From assembly GCF_038502225.1 (NCBI RefSeq), contig NC_091292.1:48446902-48510901 (forward strand): DNA of 64,000 bases, in the 5' to 3' direction. Source of the stretch: Cherax quadricarinatus. Taxonomy: Eukaryota > Arthropoda > Malacostraca > Decapoda > Parastacidae. Positions 1 to 10,134 of the stretch are shown one piece after another. Under the pieces are notes generated by a model. It saw only the letters and a program-made list of their open reading frames with translations. It did not search any database and was not told where the DNA came from. Within the stretch, counting starts at the first letter, position 1; each line of letters begins with the position of its first letter. Both the position numbers and the translations under genes were made by a program.

Positions 1-208
1 GTTGACTCAACGACCAACCGTCTCTGCCTGAGTCACTATCTGAACTCATATTGCGCTGACCTGGCATTATTCAAAGACCCTCTATGGGTACGTGGGCGGC
101 CAGTCAGTCAGTCAGTTATACGAGAGTGAGCGAGGAGACAAGGTAACGGCTGTCAGGGCTCTCTCCACATATCTGTAATTATACGTACTACCAGCCTACG
201 TGAGTATT
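1..208 (+). mobile_element. Diverged LTR fragment, inverted relative to the Gypsy LTRs
   Basis: Read on the + strand, this stretch aligns end to end, with many substitutions, to the reverse complement of the Gypsy LTR copy at 574-830. Shared anchors include ACCAACCGTCT, CATATTG near 50, AAAGACCCTC near 75 and ACGTACTACCAGCCTACG near 187. It is therefore LTR sequence of a related element in the opposite orientation, cut by the window edge. No body of that second element is visible next to it. Confidence 0.6.
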
Positions 209-573
209 TCTATACCTAATTACACGTGTCGAACTCCCACATGATACCTGTACTCACCTAGTTTGTGTGTATGCTTGTGTTTATGTAAGCAGTCCTTATT
301 TCCCTCGTATGTACTACATATGTTTTGCATATGTACCCAATCTCTTGGTTCCCACTGTACTGTCTTGTGTGCCTAAAATTACGTTCAATTCTGTATTCTA
401 GGCTTTGCTAGACTACCTCTCATACTAGGCTACCTATCATTAACTGCTTAACTCTCCTACACCTCAATAAATTCTATTAATGCCAGTAAATGCTGCTTAT
501 TCTAATTCTGATAGCTCAAGGAGAGAGACCCCCAATTTCCAGCTAGAGACTGGTGCTGACCCCATGCAACTCA
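209..573. other. Unassigned sequence between the two inverted LTR copies
   Basis: I see no coding segment here. A single AATAAA occurs near 466 and the stretch ends abruptly where the 574 LTR copy starts. It may be the tail of the inverted LTR or flanking DNA. Confidence 0.4.
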
Positions 574-830
574 GTAAGAATACTCACGTAGGCTGGTAGT
601 ACGTATATATATAACGGAAGTATGGAAAGCGCCAACAGCCGACCTGCCTCTCTCTGCTCTCTAACTTGACTGACCCATGAGTGCCTACGGGTGAGGGTGT
701 TTGAAATCCTGCTATGGTCAGCAGCAATATGAATACAGTCAGTGATTCACACAGAAGGTTGGTAGTGAGTCATCTACTGGTACACTGGTTACTGGTAACT
801 GGTTACTAGGAACTGGTACTACTACTGAGA
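574..830 (-). mobile_element. Gypsy 3' LTR (partial match region)
   Basis: This block repeats at 9015-9271 in the same orientation, with small indels and substitutions. Shared runs include AATACTCACGTAGGCTGG, GCCAACAGCCGACCTGCC and GGTACTACTACTGAGA. Because the element lies on the minus strand, this left copy is its 3' LTR. The first 34 bases expected from the right copy are missing here and other sequence precedes it. The inner boundary is not clear, because the right copy ends at a LINE junction, so the full LTR could extend past 830. Confidence 0.8.
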
Positions 831-1278
831 GCTCGGCGACGCTAACGTATGTCGTCCCGACATACAACTAATACAAACTAGAGACGGCAGGTGTACGGCT
901 TGGGCTGATTCTATACAATGTCAAAGTACACAACAATTGAACATTATATACATAAGTAGAATATTGGAATGGAAGCTACGTAAATGAAACTGTAATGAAA
1001 CTGTAATGCAATACAAGGTATAATATAGCACAACTCATCGAATGAAACTCAACGTTGGGATTACACAATAGAAGTGATAAAAAAAAATTTGATCGATCGA
1101 TCTGTATTCATGTGATCTACGGATTCTGAGGAAGGAATATATACAAAGAAAGAAGTGTTTAACAGAAAGGCAGATTCGGTGCACTCAAATCTAGACTGTT
1201 AACTCTCAGAATTCGGAGAGAACGTGAACACAAAAAAAAAAAAATTCTTGAATACTGATAAGTTGATACTGTAATTAT
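831..1278 (-). other. Gypsy sequence between LTR match and pol stop
   Basis: AT-rich sequence downstream of pol in element orientation. No envelope-like or other ORF is present, and I could not pick out a polypurine tract. Part of it may be additional LTR U3 not represented in the truncated right LTR. Confidence 0.5.
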
Positions 1279-4200
1279 TCATCTATACAGGTTATTTACA
1301 TTTAACCCCAACTCTGCTAGGGTGAGATTGACATATGCAGAATGGGTGTCATCTCTGGGAGGATCAAACTCTGTTGCACTGGCTAACTCATGCTGTATTT
1401 GAGGCAAATCTGAATTGGTAGTTACAAATGATACTTGAGGATTTCTCAATACCTGTCGTGTACGTAGGGAATAACGACATTCAGGTTGATCGTCTGACTG
1501 AGTATCAGAGGTAGAGAGTACAGGATCAGGAGGATTGTCAGAGTCTGTCACATTAGTCTGGGTTGGAACATCATTATCATCACATACTAACTTCATATGA
1601 TCTAAATGCGATTCTTTATACTGACCAGTACTAATTTCTCTAACCTTATACTTATTACCAGTGATATGTTCAACTACTCGATAAGGACCAACAAACTTTT
1701 GATCAAGCTTAGGCATTGCAGACGTTTTGTTAAAGTTAGTCAGCATAACTCTCGAACCTACTTTGATTTTGGATGGCTTTGCTCGAGTGTTTGCGACTCT
1801 TGTAAATTCTGCTGTTGATTTATGAAGTGTTTCACGGATTCTTCTAAAAACACTTTGAGCTAAGCTGGTACGAGTTGCTATGAAATCATCAGGGTTGTAA
1901 TTTGGTTTCGGATTAGAATATAGCAACTCATAAGGCAAACGTTTATCTACACCATACAATGCATAATGTGGAGTGTCACCTATAGAAACATTGTAAGCAG
2001 AATTTATAGCACACTGCACATCAGGTATAACTTCATCCCAAGTTTCACTGTTGGGATTGATAGTGGCTCTCAAGACATCAAGTACTTTCTTATTGGTTCG
2101 TTCCGCTAACCCATTGCTGGCAGGATGATGAGGAACAATGGTGGATTTAGAGATCTTGTACAAGGTACACAAATTTTCAAGAATCTCATTACAGAATTCA
2201 CCTCCATTATCTGTTACTAGGGACTTAGGGGTGGTATGCCTGCAGATAATGCGTTCTTTAAACGCTTTAGCTACTGTCTCGGCAGTCTTATCTGCAATAG
2301 GAACTAACTCACAATATCTGGTGAAATGGTCTACCATAACACACAGATGTTTGTTGCCCTGGAGGGAACATTGGAAATTAGTTAACAAATCTAGCGCAAC
2401 TCTTTCCCACGGTTCGCTAGTAGTTGGATACACTTGGATTGGATTAGGACCATTAGCATTACCTTTATGTTGCATGCAGACACTACATTTCTTAACATAC
2501 TCAGAAATATCAGTTGCCATACGAGGCCAAAAGTATTTCAATCTGGCTTGTTTTACTGAACGATCCATACCAGGGTGTGCAACACCTGGTACATCGTGAA
2601 CTAGCTGTAAGGCTACATTCACTAGTGACTGTGGAATTACTAACTGGTATACTCTTCTGCTAGGAGTACCCAACTCGGCTGTTCGATACAGTAATTCTTG
2701 GTTCATGACAAAGTCACTGATGGGTGCTGGTGGCTTCACAGTCAGAATAAGATCTTCCTGGAGCAGGAATCGAATCACACCAGACCACATGGGATCTGTT
2801 CGTTGAGCATTCTTTACATCCTCAGCACTAAATGGAGGGTCTGCAGTTACTATACTAACATGTCGCGATAAGGCATCTGCGACTACATTTGACTTGCCAG
2901 GTAAGTGTTCAAAGGTGGGATTGAACTCTTGGATAGTCAAGGTCCATCTGGCTAACCTTCCAGTAGGTTGTTTGTTCTGGAATAAAGGTATCAGTGGAGC
3001 ATGGTCTGTCAAGACATGAACAGAGTACTGATAAATAATGTCTCGGAAGTGCTTTAAAGACCATACTATTGCTAAAGCTTCTTGCTCAGTTACTGTATAA
3101 TTACGTTCAGCCTTCGTAAGGACTCGGCTAGCAAATGCAACTGCGTTGTACTTGCCATCAGTCTTCTGAGCTAGTACGGCACCTATGCCAATAGAACTAG
3201 CATCAGTTGTCAGATAGAAGGGCTTAGAAAAATCTGGAAATTTCAAAATTGGAGCAGATGTTAGCTTTTCTTTTAGAGTTTGGAATGCTCTTTCTTGACG
3301 GAAGGTCCAAACAAAAGGAGCATCTTTCTTAAGCAACTCAGTTAGAGGAGCAGCTATGGAAGAAAAATTGGCAATGAAAGATCTATAAAAACCTGCTAAG
3401 CCCACAAAGGATCTTACGGCATCAGCAGTTTTGGGAGTTGGAAAATTTAGTACTGCAGTTACTTTACTTTGGTCAGTCGTAACCCCTCTAGGAGTGACTA
3501 CGTGACCAAGAAACTTAATTTCTGATCTGAAAAATTGACATTTAGACAGTTTGATCTTTAAATTGGCTTCTTCAAGCTTACCAAGTACTACATCAAGTCT
3601 TTTCAAGTGTGTATCCACGTCTTTAGACATGACGATTACGTCATCTAAGTACACCATAAGTGCATTACCTATGAGACCTCTAAAGATATTAGTCATGAGC
3701 CTTGAGAACGTGATAGGGGAGGATCGTAATCCAAACGCCATACGGAGGAAGTGATAATGACCTGTAGGAGTGGAGAATGCAGTTAGCTCTTGGCTGTCCT
3801 CGTGAAGAGGGACTTGCCAAAACCCTTGTAACAAGTCCAGGGTTGAAAAGACTTTGTTATCTCCGATGTTACGTAAAAGATCACCCAGTACAGGAAGTGG
3901 GAAGCGATCTGGAATAGTTTTCGCATTTAACTTCCTAAAGTCAATCACTGGGCGCCAAGTACCATCCTTCTTAGGTACTAGGATCAAGGGCGCATTCCAA
4001 GGTGAATTGCTAGGTGCAATAACTCCATCATCAAGCATTTGATTGATCAATTCTTCTGCGACAGCAACTTGTGAATGAGGCATTCTGTACGCAGGTATAT
4101 AGATAGGTCTAGTACCAGGTTCAAGTGGAATACGATGGGACAATAAGTTCGTTATACCCATCTTCTCACCTGGTAAGGCAATGGCTTTACGACGTTTGTT

Positions 4201-5508
4201 CAACAGAGTCAACAAACGCTTGACTTCATCTGGGAAGTCAGTGGGAGCTAAGTCTTTCTCCTCAACTGGTGGAACAGATTGATCCAGTGAAGTGGATGAG
4301 GTCTCCCCGGTAGAAATAGCACCGACCCACTGGTCAGGTGACAACTCATCCTCTACCTGAACAGGGTAAGGATAGTGAACAAGGTCAACAAGATTGGTAT
4401 TTGCTCTGAGACGAACACTGTGACCAGAAGTGTTAGCTAGGAAGAAATGGATCTTACTATCTCTTACAACATGTAAGGATGGTTCAACAAATAGACCTTT
4501 TACTTTGCAGGAATCACTGTCAACTAGGACGTTATCACCATCTGGAACACTAGGAACAACAACAGACACTCTAGTGAGGGCACTAGCTGCGACAGAAACG
4601 TCTTTCTGCAGACGGCATGTGACATCAACAAGAGATGGCATTACTAGTTGCAAGTAATCGTTTTCCGACAAGGCGTCCCCTGTGGAGAAACTACTACTTG
4701 AACTAGCAGACATTGCAGGGATAGGCTCAGCACTCAAGGTAGTCAGAGCGTCCTCGGACACTTGAGGTAACTGGACACTATCTTGCAAGTCTGAAGTTGC
4801 AGGAACACAGACAGGAGTGACAGGATCACCAGTGCCTGACCGCTTGGGTACGCTACTGGAAAATGCACTGGCCTGTAAGGACTTAATTCGAATGTCGTAC
4901 TCTGCGGCAGTATGGCAGATCTCGGATCCAAGCTGGTAACCCCAAAATGGTACGATCAAGTCATCAATTTGGGCATGCCATCGATAAGGGTCGAGCACAA
5001 TGCGTAAGTCTCGCATGGAAGCAAATCCCAGTAGAAGGTCACCAGGGAAAGTAATCTGGTCGACAACAAGGAAGGAAGCAGTGAAGTCTCTACCTTGGAT
5101 AGAAAAAGTGAGGGAAGTCCGACCTCGGACACGCAGGTGAGAACCAGCTACTCCACTAAGGGAGGACACATGAGTCGGTTCTACGAGAAGGACATGTCGT
5201 AACTGCTTATCCCTAAACAAACTAGACCTGATAATATTGACTTGCGCACCAGAGTCCATGAACAAATGAACGGGCGCATTATGAACAGATGCTTGCACTA
5301 TAGGGCCTATGGTTGCATTGGAAGTTATGTGCAAACAAAAAGGTGGATTGTCATCAGAAAAGATTTGTTCCACTTCATCCCCAAAATCATCTACGTCAGA
5401 GACGTGTGAAGCAACATCATCAGCAGGATTGTCATTCTCGAGACTGCTTAAGGCTTCAAAGGAATTGTGAACGGGGATGGTGTACTCATTATCACCTACT
5501 GTCACCAT
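1279..5508 (-). CDS. pol: Ty3/Gypsy Pol polyprotein (protease-RT-RNase H-integrase)
   Basis: An open 1409-residue frame that would supply the replication enzymes of an LTR retrotransposon. Domains in order: an aspartic protease with FMDSGA (catalytic Asp about residue 85); reverse transcriptase with DGTWRPVIDFRKLN, the FGLRSSP loop and the YLDD active site; RNase H opening at LTTDASSIGIGAVLAQ; an integrase zinc finger (H..H then CSVCMQH); the integrase core with a D,D,E arrangement around ALDLL, VTDNGGEF and NGLAERTNKK; and a C-terminal GPY-type module (KFVGPYRV). No stop or frameshift is visible, so it may be recently active. Its ATG overlaps the gag stop within ATGGTGA, which suggests reinitiation or frameshifting. 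No env follows. The family is Metaviridae-like; the exact clade is not determined. Confidence 0.95.
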   Translation of the reverse strand: MVTVGDNEYTIPVHNSFEALSSLENDNPADDVASHVSDVDDFGDEVEQIFSDDNPPFCLHITSNATIGPIVQASVHNAPVHLFMDSGAQVNIIRSSLFRDKQLRHVLLVEPTHVSSLSGVAGSHLRVRGRTSLTFSIQGRDFTASFLVVDQITFPGDLLLGFASMRDLRIVLDPYRWHAQIDDLIVPFWGYQLGSEICHTAAEYDIRIKSLQASAFSSSVPKRSGTGDPVTPVCVPATSDLQDSVQLPQVSEDALTTLSAEPIPAMSASSSSSFSTGDALSENDYLQLVMPSLVDVTCRLQKDVSVAASALTRVSVVVPSVPDGDNVLVDSDSCKVKGLFVEPSLHVVRDSKIHFFLANTSGHSVRLRANTNLVDLVHYPYPVQVEDELSPDQWVGAISTGETSSTSLDQSVPPVEEKDLAPTDFPDEVKRLLTLLNKRRKAIALPGEKMGITNLLSHRIPLEPGTRPIYIPAYRMPHSQVAVAEELINQMLDDGVIAPSNSPWNAPLILVPKKDGTWRPVIDFRKLNAKTIPDRFPLPVLGDLLRNIGDNKVFSTLDLLQGFWQVPLHEDSQELTAFSTPTGHYHFLRMAFGLRSSPITFSRLMTNIFRGLIGNALMVYLDDVIVMSKDVDTHLKRLDVVLGKLEEANLKIKLSKCQFFRSEIKFLGHVVTPRGVTTDQSKVTAVLNFPTPKTADAVRSFVGLAGFYRSFIANFSSIAAPLTELLKKDAPFVWTFRQERAFQTLKEKLTSAPILKFPDFSKPFYLTTDASSIGIGAVLAQKTDGKYNAVAFASRVLTKAERNYTVTEQEALAIVWSLKHFRDIIYQYSVHVLTDHAPLIPLFQNKQPTGRLARWTLTIQEFNPTFEHLPGKSNVVADALSRHVSIVTADPPFSAEDVKNAQRTDPMWSGVIRFLLQEDLILTVKPPAPISDFVMNQELLYRTAELGTPSRRVYQLVIPQSLVNVALQLVHDVPGVAHPGMDRSVKQARLKYFWPRMATDISEYVKKCSVCMQHKGNANGPNPIQVYPTTSEPWERVALDLLTNFQCSLQGNKHLCVMVDHFTRYCELVPIADKTAETVAKAFKERIICRHTTPKSLVTDNGGEFCNEILENLCTLYKISKSTIVPHHPASNGLAERTNKKVLDVLRATINPNSETWDEVIPDVQCAINSAYNVSIGDTPHYALYGVDKRLPYELLYSNPKPNYNPDDFIATRTSLAQSVFRRIRETLHKSTAEFTRVANTRAKPSKIKVGSRVMLTNFNKTSAMPKLDQKFVGPYRVVEHITGNKYKVREISTGQYKESHLDHMKLVCDDNDVPTQTNVTDSDNPPDPVLSTSDTQSDDQPECRYSLRTRQVLRNPQVSFVTTNSDLPQIQHELASATEFDPPRDDTHSAYVNLTLAELGLNVNNLYR

Positions 5509-6794
5509 GGGACGGTTTGACTGGGGCGCTCGAATTCCCCCGAATTGGAAGAATGAGCCTGGTTCTGGTTAGTTTGAGAACCACGATGTCTGTTTCCTCT
5601 ACGGGTTCTGCGGTTGGAACGGCCACGGAAAGACCTAGAGTACTGAAGGTTGTAGAGAGCATTGCACTCAGATGTGTCATGTCCATGTATTCTATGATAA
5701 GTACAGTAGGGAAGATCTGACTGGTACTCATCATCAGTACGACGCCTCTTAGGGTGACTATCAGGACAATTAATTGCAATATGGCCACGGAAACCACAGT
5801 TGTAACAAGTCCGCTGACTATGGTTACTGAATGTACTATGAATACTACGAGGTTTATAATGACTCTGTACACTGGTCCTTGGTGATCGCTGAGATGGTTG
5901 ACGACCACGATTTGTCGCTGTGGCGCAAACAAGAGGTGGTGCAGACTGAGGCATAGGTGTGAAATTACTTTTGATACATGGGAAAGTACCCTGGGGGCAC
6001 AAGGAACGTACATGATTTAGGGCTGTAAGTGGTTCCATCGTCACAGTTGGAGGATTAGCCTCATAAGCACACACGGAAGCAGGCGGCATTAGTTCTTTGA
6101 TTGCTCCAAAAGCTGCTATTTTAGCAAACGATGCTGTGGATGGTTTATCCTCGTCAGGGACAAAAGCTGAGGACTGGACAGCATTGATAAATGATGATAA
6201 AAGTTTGTCTAATCTAACAGCAAATGCACTCAACGATTCATTAGTCATGGGTGTAGCATTCACTAGTTCCCTAAGAACGACATATGGATCAGCTGTTTTT
6301 ACTGGTACGAGGAAAGAACGAATCAGTTCCTCATATTGTGACCACTTAGTAAGATTCCTGAAGTCTCGCATATCAAGGAGATCAACAACGTGAACAGCAG
6401 CAGGGGATCGATGAAGAGCTTCTTTCGCAAGTCTGATAAGACTTTCCTCTGAAGGAGGACCTTCAACTAGAGCATTAACACGAGAACGAATGGCAGTAAA
6501 CCATGCTTCAAGACTATGTACATGGCCATTGAATAAAGGTAACGCATCAAGGGAATCACGAGTAAAACTATAGTGTCTCAGTGTCTGGGTCGGTCTGTCA
6601 GTCGATAAGGAACTGTGAGGACTGATGACAGGAGCAGCAGTAGCCTGAGAGGTCTGAGTGTCGCCATTCACTAAAGTATCACTTGACGGTATGTGAGACA
6701 TAATGGCAAAGAAGTTGCACAAGAACAAATAAGGCAAAAATAATGAACAATAAAAATGATACAAAATGCTAAAATTAAAATAAAAGAGATGCAA
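5502..6794 (-). CDS. gag: Ty3/Gypsy Gag with zinc knuckle
   Basis: A frame of up to 430 residues that would form the element's capsid and bind its RNA. The C-terminal part has a CX2CX4HX4C zinc knuckle (CYNCGFRGHIAINC), followed by a second Cys/His cluster (YCTYHRIHGHDTSEC) and an Arg-rich tail, as in many Gypsy Gags. The first 31 residues are hydrophobic and come from AT-rich leader, so the more likely start is the Met at about 6701 (MSHIPSSD). The frame ends at TGA inside the ATGGTGA that also starts pol. Residues 60-250 have the acidic, helical look of a capsid domain but no motif I can name. Confidence 0.88.
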   Translation of the reverse strand: MHLFYFNFSILYHFYCSLFLPYLFLCNFFAIMSHIPSSDTLVNGDTQTSQATAAPVISPHSSLSTDRPTQTLRHYSFTRDSLDALPLFNGHVHSLEAWFTAIRSRVNALVEGPPSEESLIRLAKEALHRSPAAVHVVDLLDMRDFRNLTKWSQYEELIRSFLVPVKTADPYVVLRELVNATPMTNESLSAFAVRLDKLLSSFINAVQSSAFVPDEDKPSTASFAKIAAFGAIKELMPPASVCAYEANPPTVTMEPLTALNHVRSLCPQGTFPCIKSNFTPMPQSAPPLVCATATNRGRQPSQRSPRTSVQSHYKPRSIHSTFSNHSQRTCYNCGFRGHIAINCPDSHPKRRRTDDEYQSDLPYCTYHRIHGHDTSECNALYNLQYSRSFRGRSNRRTRRGNRHRGSQTNQNQAHSSNSGEFERPSQTVPW

Positions 6795-8961
6795 CTAATT
6801 CTGCAGAAGTAATAAAAAAAATGTCTAAGATACACTGCAAGAGGAAGGACAACTCAATGTAAAGGACTGCTGGACAAGATAAAAAAATACATTGAAATTT
6901 ACAAGTAAAAATATTACTGGAGACTGAATTAAATGCAAAATGAGCTGTCTGTACTCTTGCTAATAAAGAAATTAACTAATAAAATTGTAAATCAATGTAA
7001 AAAGTATAAAATAAAATCACTAAATTGTATGCAACGAGAGATAACTGGGAAATTTAAATATTTTCTAAGAATGCATAAACAAAATTAAAATATAATGCAA
7101 AGACAACATGAGGAAAAATAATAAAATGAAAAACAAGACTCAAACAATAATGAACTGAGAATAATAATGCATAAAAATATCAATAAAAGAAAATAATTCA
7201 CTGCAGAACAAGTGCAACAAAATAAGGTGCAGAAATAATCAATGCAGTAATAAAAGTTACACTGGGAAAATGCAGGTTAAATAATAAAATAAAAATATGA
7301 AGAAAAACTGATTGAACACTTTAACTCTTAATTGTAAATTAGACAAAACAATTTACTCAAACAGAGTAAAGAAAACACTTTACGTTAAAAAGAAATTGAA
7401 ATTACACTAAGAGTGAATTTGTTCAAAGAAATATGAAAAATATGAATAAAAATAAAACAAGAAACAAAACTGGAAGTGTAACACTTACAAGTGGCGGGGC
7501 ACACAACACTTACAAGTGGCGGGGCACACAACACTTACAAGTGGCGGGGCACACAACACTTACAAGTGGCGGGGCACACAACACTTACAAGTGGCGGGGC
7601 ACACAACATATTCACTTATTCATTTTTTTTAGTATATTCTTACAACAAAATCTTGCTGTGACTGATACGACAAAAATTGCTGGCAAAAATAATGGTACAC
7701 AAGTCTGCGAAAAGATCAGGGAATGAGACACTGCTGGCATACGAAAAAAAAGGTACACATAGAAATAAATGGATAATTTGGTATACTGGGGTGAATATCA
7801 CTGCATGAACTACAGTGACAACTACTGGAGAATACAATGCTGAAAGAATACAAAAAGAAATGAATGAATTACTTCACACGGAGTGACTGACTGGTACACT
7901 ACACAATAATACTACACACAGAGAGTAGCATAAAAAAAACACAGAGAAAAAAAAATATGAGATGAGCGATAACACTGAAAAATATTGCAAAAATAATGAG
8001 TCAAAGAAACACTGAGTCTACACTGAAAACACAAGGTTAAGAGTACACAAGAAATTCACTGTAAATGTCTCACACACGCAAATGTCTTTGAATGCAAGAA
8101 AATGTCTCTAAAAAAATTATCACTGAAGTCTGGAGTAGAAGACGGGTGACTAGTGATGAGGGAAGGTTGTCCTGTGGGTGATGACGCCTCCTACACTCAC
8201 ACTGTCGTCGGAAGAAATGCGCTTTCTCGGTGAACTCACATAACTGGCTTTATCGTTGGCGCTCAGCTACAATCTCTTGACCAATGATGTGAACCAAAAC
8301 AGTCCTAGGACCCGGTCCAAGGGTGGAAAAACCCCACAGGTAGATGAGTGAAGAGGTGGGTGGTGGGTGGTGTTGGGGGCAGCGGAACAAGCTGGCCATG
8401 TGCGCTCTCACTGCCACGCACTTCTCACCACGCACAAGGTGGCTTAACTAAATCACAATGCCACAGGAATGATGAAGACCACTCTTACCAGCATCCAAGC
8501 ACAAGCGATATAAGAGACAATACTTCAGAGGAACTTGCGTGGCTTACTTCTCTCTCTCAGCTGGGTTAGGAAGCTGGGTTGGCTGACTGGCTTAACCCAC
8601 GAGAATGGCTGACTGGAAGACGTGTAACGATGCACACAGCATGAAGGAGCAGGTGGATGACAGGAGACAGGCTGGATGGTAGGCTGAGGCAGGCTGACTA
8701 GCGTTCACTTCCACAGTCTGGCTTACTGACTGGCTTAATTGCAAAATCCGGGTCAACCCCTCGGAGATTGAAGCAATTAGCACACGAACTAAGCCAGGAA
8801 GCTTGAAAAACGGCTGCAACTGGCTTTCAGGCTGGAGTACACAGGGGTGGAGGTGAGTGAGGGTAAGCGAGCTAGCTGGAGGTGGCTCAGACGGTTCACC
8901 TCTGACCTGCCGGCAACCCACAAACAGTCTTCTAACGTCTGAAATACCCTTAAATCCACGC
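6795..8961 (-). other. Long AT-rich Gypsy leader (5' untranslated region)
   Basis: About 2.2 kb lies between the primer binding site and gag. It is strongly A-rich on the + strand from 6800 to 8100 and more balanced from 8150 to 8950. Only short ORFs are present. It contains the 25-bp tandem array at 7481-7605. A leader this long is unusual for Gypsy elements and might carry packaging or regulatory sequence, which I cannot show. Confidence 0.6.
7481..7605. repeat. Five-copy 25-bp tandem repeat in Gypsy leader
   Basis: The unit reads ACACTTACAAGTGGCGGGGC followed by ACACA and repeats five times without visible change. It is GC-rich against a very AT-rich leader. Such arrays in leaders of LTR elements can be insulator-like or packaging elements; nothing here proves a role. 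Confidence 0.95.
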
Positions 8962-8978
8962 CCACACCGCTGTCACCA
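8962..8978 (-). promoter_or_regulatory. Gypsy primer binding site
   Basis: On the minus strand, two bases after the LTR end (ATGACA), the sequence is TGGTGACAGCGGTGTGG. It starts with the TGG expected from pairing to a tRNA CCA end. The rest resembles the acceptor and T-arm 3' strand of a leucine-type tRNA; the tRNA identity is inference. This position fixes the inner edge of the right-hand 5' LTR. Confidence 0.75.
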
Positions 8979-8980
8979 TT

Positions 8981-9271
8981 TGTCATGTGGGTTTTCGATA
9001 ACAACGTGGATGGGGTAAGAATACTCACGTAGGCTGGTAGTACATATAATATAACGGAAAGTATGGGAAGTGCCAACAGCCGACCTGCCTCTCTCTGCTC
9101 CCTATCTTCGACTGACCCACAGTGCCTATGGGTGAGGGTGTTTGAAATCCTGCTATGGTCAGCAGCAATATGAATACAGTCAGTGATTCACACAGACGGT
9201 TGGTAGTGAGTCATCTACTGGTACACTGGTTACTGGTAACTGGTTACTAGGAACTGGTACTACTACTGAGA
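8981..9271 (-). mobile_element. Gypsy 5' LTR, truncated at its outer side
   Basis: On the + strand it begins TGTCATGTGG directly beside the primer binding site, which satisfies the TG/CA rule. From 9015 it matches 574-830. The match and the LTR stop at 9271, where CR1-like LINE coding sequence begins in frame, so the U3 promoter end of this LTR has been lost or replaced. Confidence 0.8.
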
Positions 9272-10037
9272 TTAGAGAAGGGCAAAGAAGACCTCAGACA
9301 CAGTATAAGCTTGATGGCCAAAGACTACAAACCTCTCTCAAAGTGAAAGATCTTGGGGTGAGTATAACACCGAGCACGTCTCCGGAAGCACACATTAACC
9401 AGATAACTGCTGCAGCATATGGGCACCTGGCAAACCTGAGATTAGCATTCCGATACTTAAGTAAGGAATCTTTCGAGACACTGTACACCGGGTACCTCAG
9501 GCCCATACTGGAGTATGCAGCACCAGTTTGGAACCCACACTTGATCAAGCACGTCAAGAAATTAGAGAAAGTGCAAAGGTTTGCAACAAGGTTAGTTCCA
9601 GAGCTAAGGGGAATGTCCTACGATGAAAGGTTAAGGGAAATCGGCCTGACGACACTAGAGGACAAGAGGGTTAGGGGAGACATGATAACGACATACAAAA
9701 TACGGCGTGGCATAGACAAGGTGAACAGAGACAAGATGTTCCAGAGAGAGGACACAGATACGAGGGATCACCTTTGGAAGTTGAAGACTCAGATGAGTCA
9801 CAAGGATGTTAGGAAGTATTTCTTCCATCATAGAGTGGTCAGGAAGTGGAACAGTCTGGCAAGCGATGTAGTGGAGGCAGGAACCATACATAGCTTTAAG
9901 ACGAGGTATGATAAAACTCAGGGAGGAGGGAGAGTGATGACCTAGTAGCATTCAGTGAAGAGGCGGGGCCGAGAACTGAGTCTCGACCCCTGCAACCACA
10001 ATTAGGTGAGTACAATTAGGTGAGTATACACACATGC

Positions 10038-10040
<3 letters not shown>
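9271..10040 (+). mobile_element. LINE-A (CR1-like) 5'-truncated copy, RT C-terminal region
   Basis: An open frame runs from 9271 to 9945 and encodes the part of a non-LTR retrotransposon polyprotein after the RT palm: thumb and C-terminal region with WNPHLIKHVKKLEKVQRFAT, then LREIGLTTLEDKRVRGDMIT. The 3' tail includes a direct ATTAGGTGAGTA duplication and runs into (AC)n. Endonuclease and RT core are absent, as expected from 5' truncation. At least four related pieces are present in the window (10135, 12475/13512, 29922 and 57757/63301). Confidence 0.85.

Positions 10041-10076
<36 letters not shown>
10041..10076. repeat. (AC)n microsatellite at LINE-A 3' end
   Basis: About 18 AC units follow directly on the LINE-A 3' terminus. 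The next LINE-A copy ends the same way near 12433, so the AC tract may be a target preference or part of the element tail. Confidence 0.9.
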
Positions 10077-10078
<2 letters not shown>

Positions 10079-10134
10079 ATTGACAGTGCTTGAATAAATA
10101 CATATGTAGTTGCACTTGTGTCCTTTTATGCAAG

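Noticed and set aside
831..1278. Envelope gene of an endogenous retrovirus
   Set aside because: No ORF, signal peptide or membrane segment lies between Gypsy pol and the LTR.
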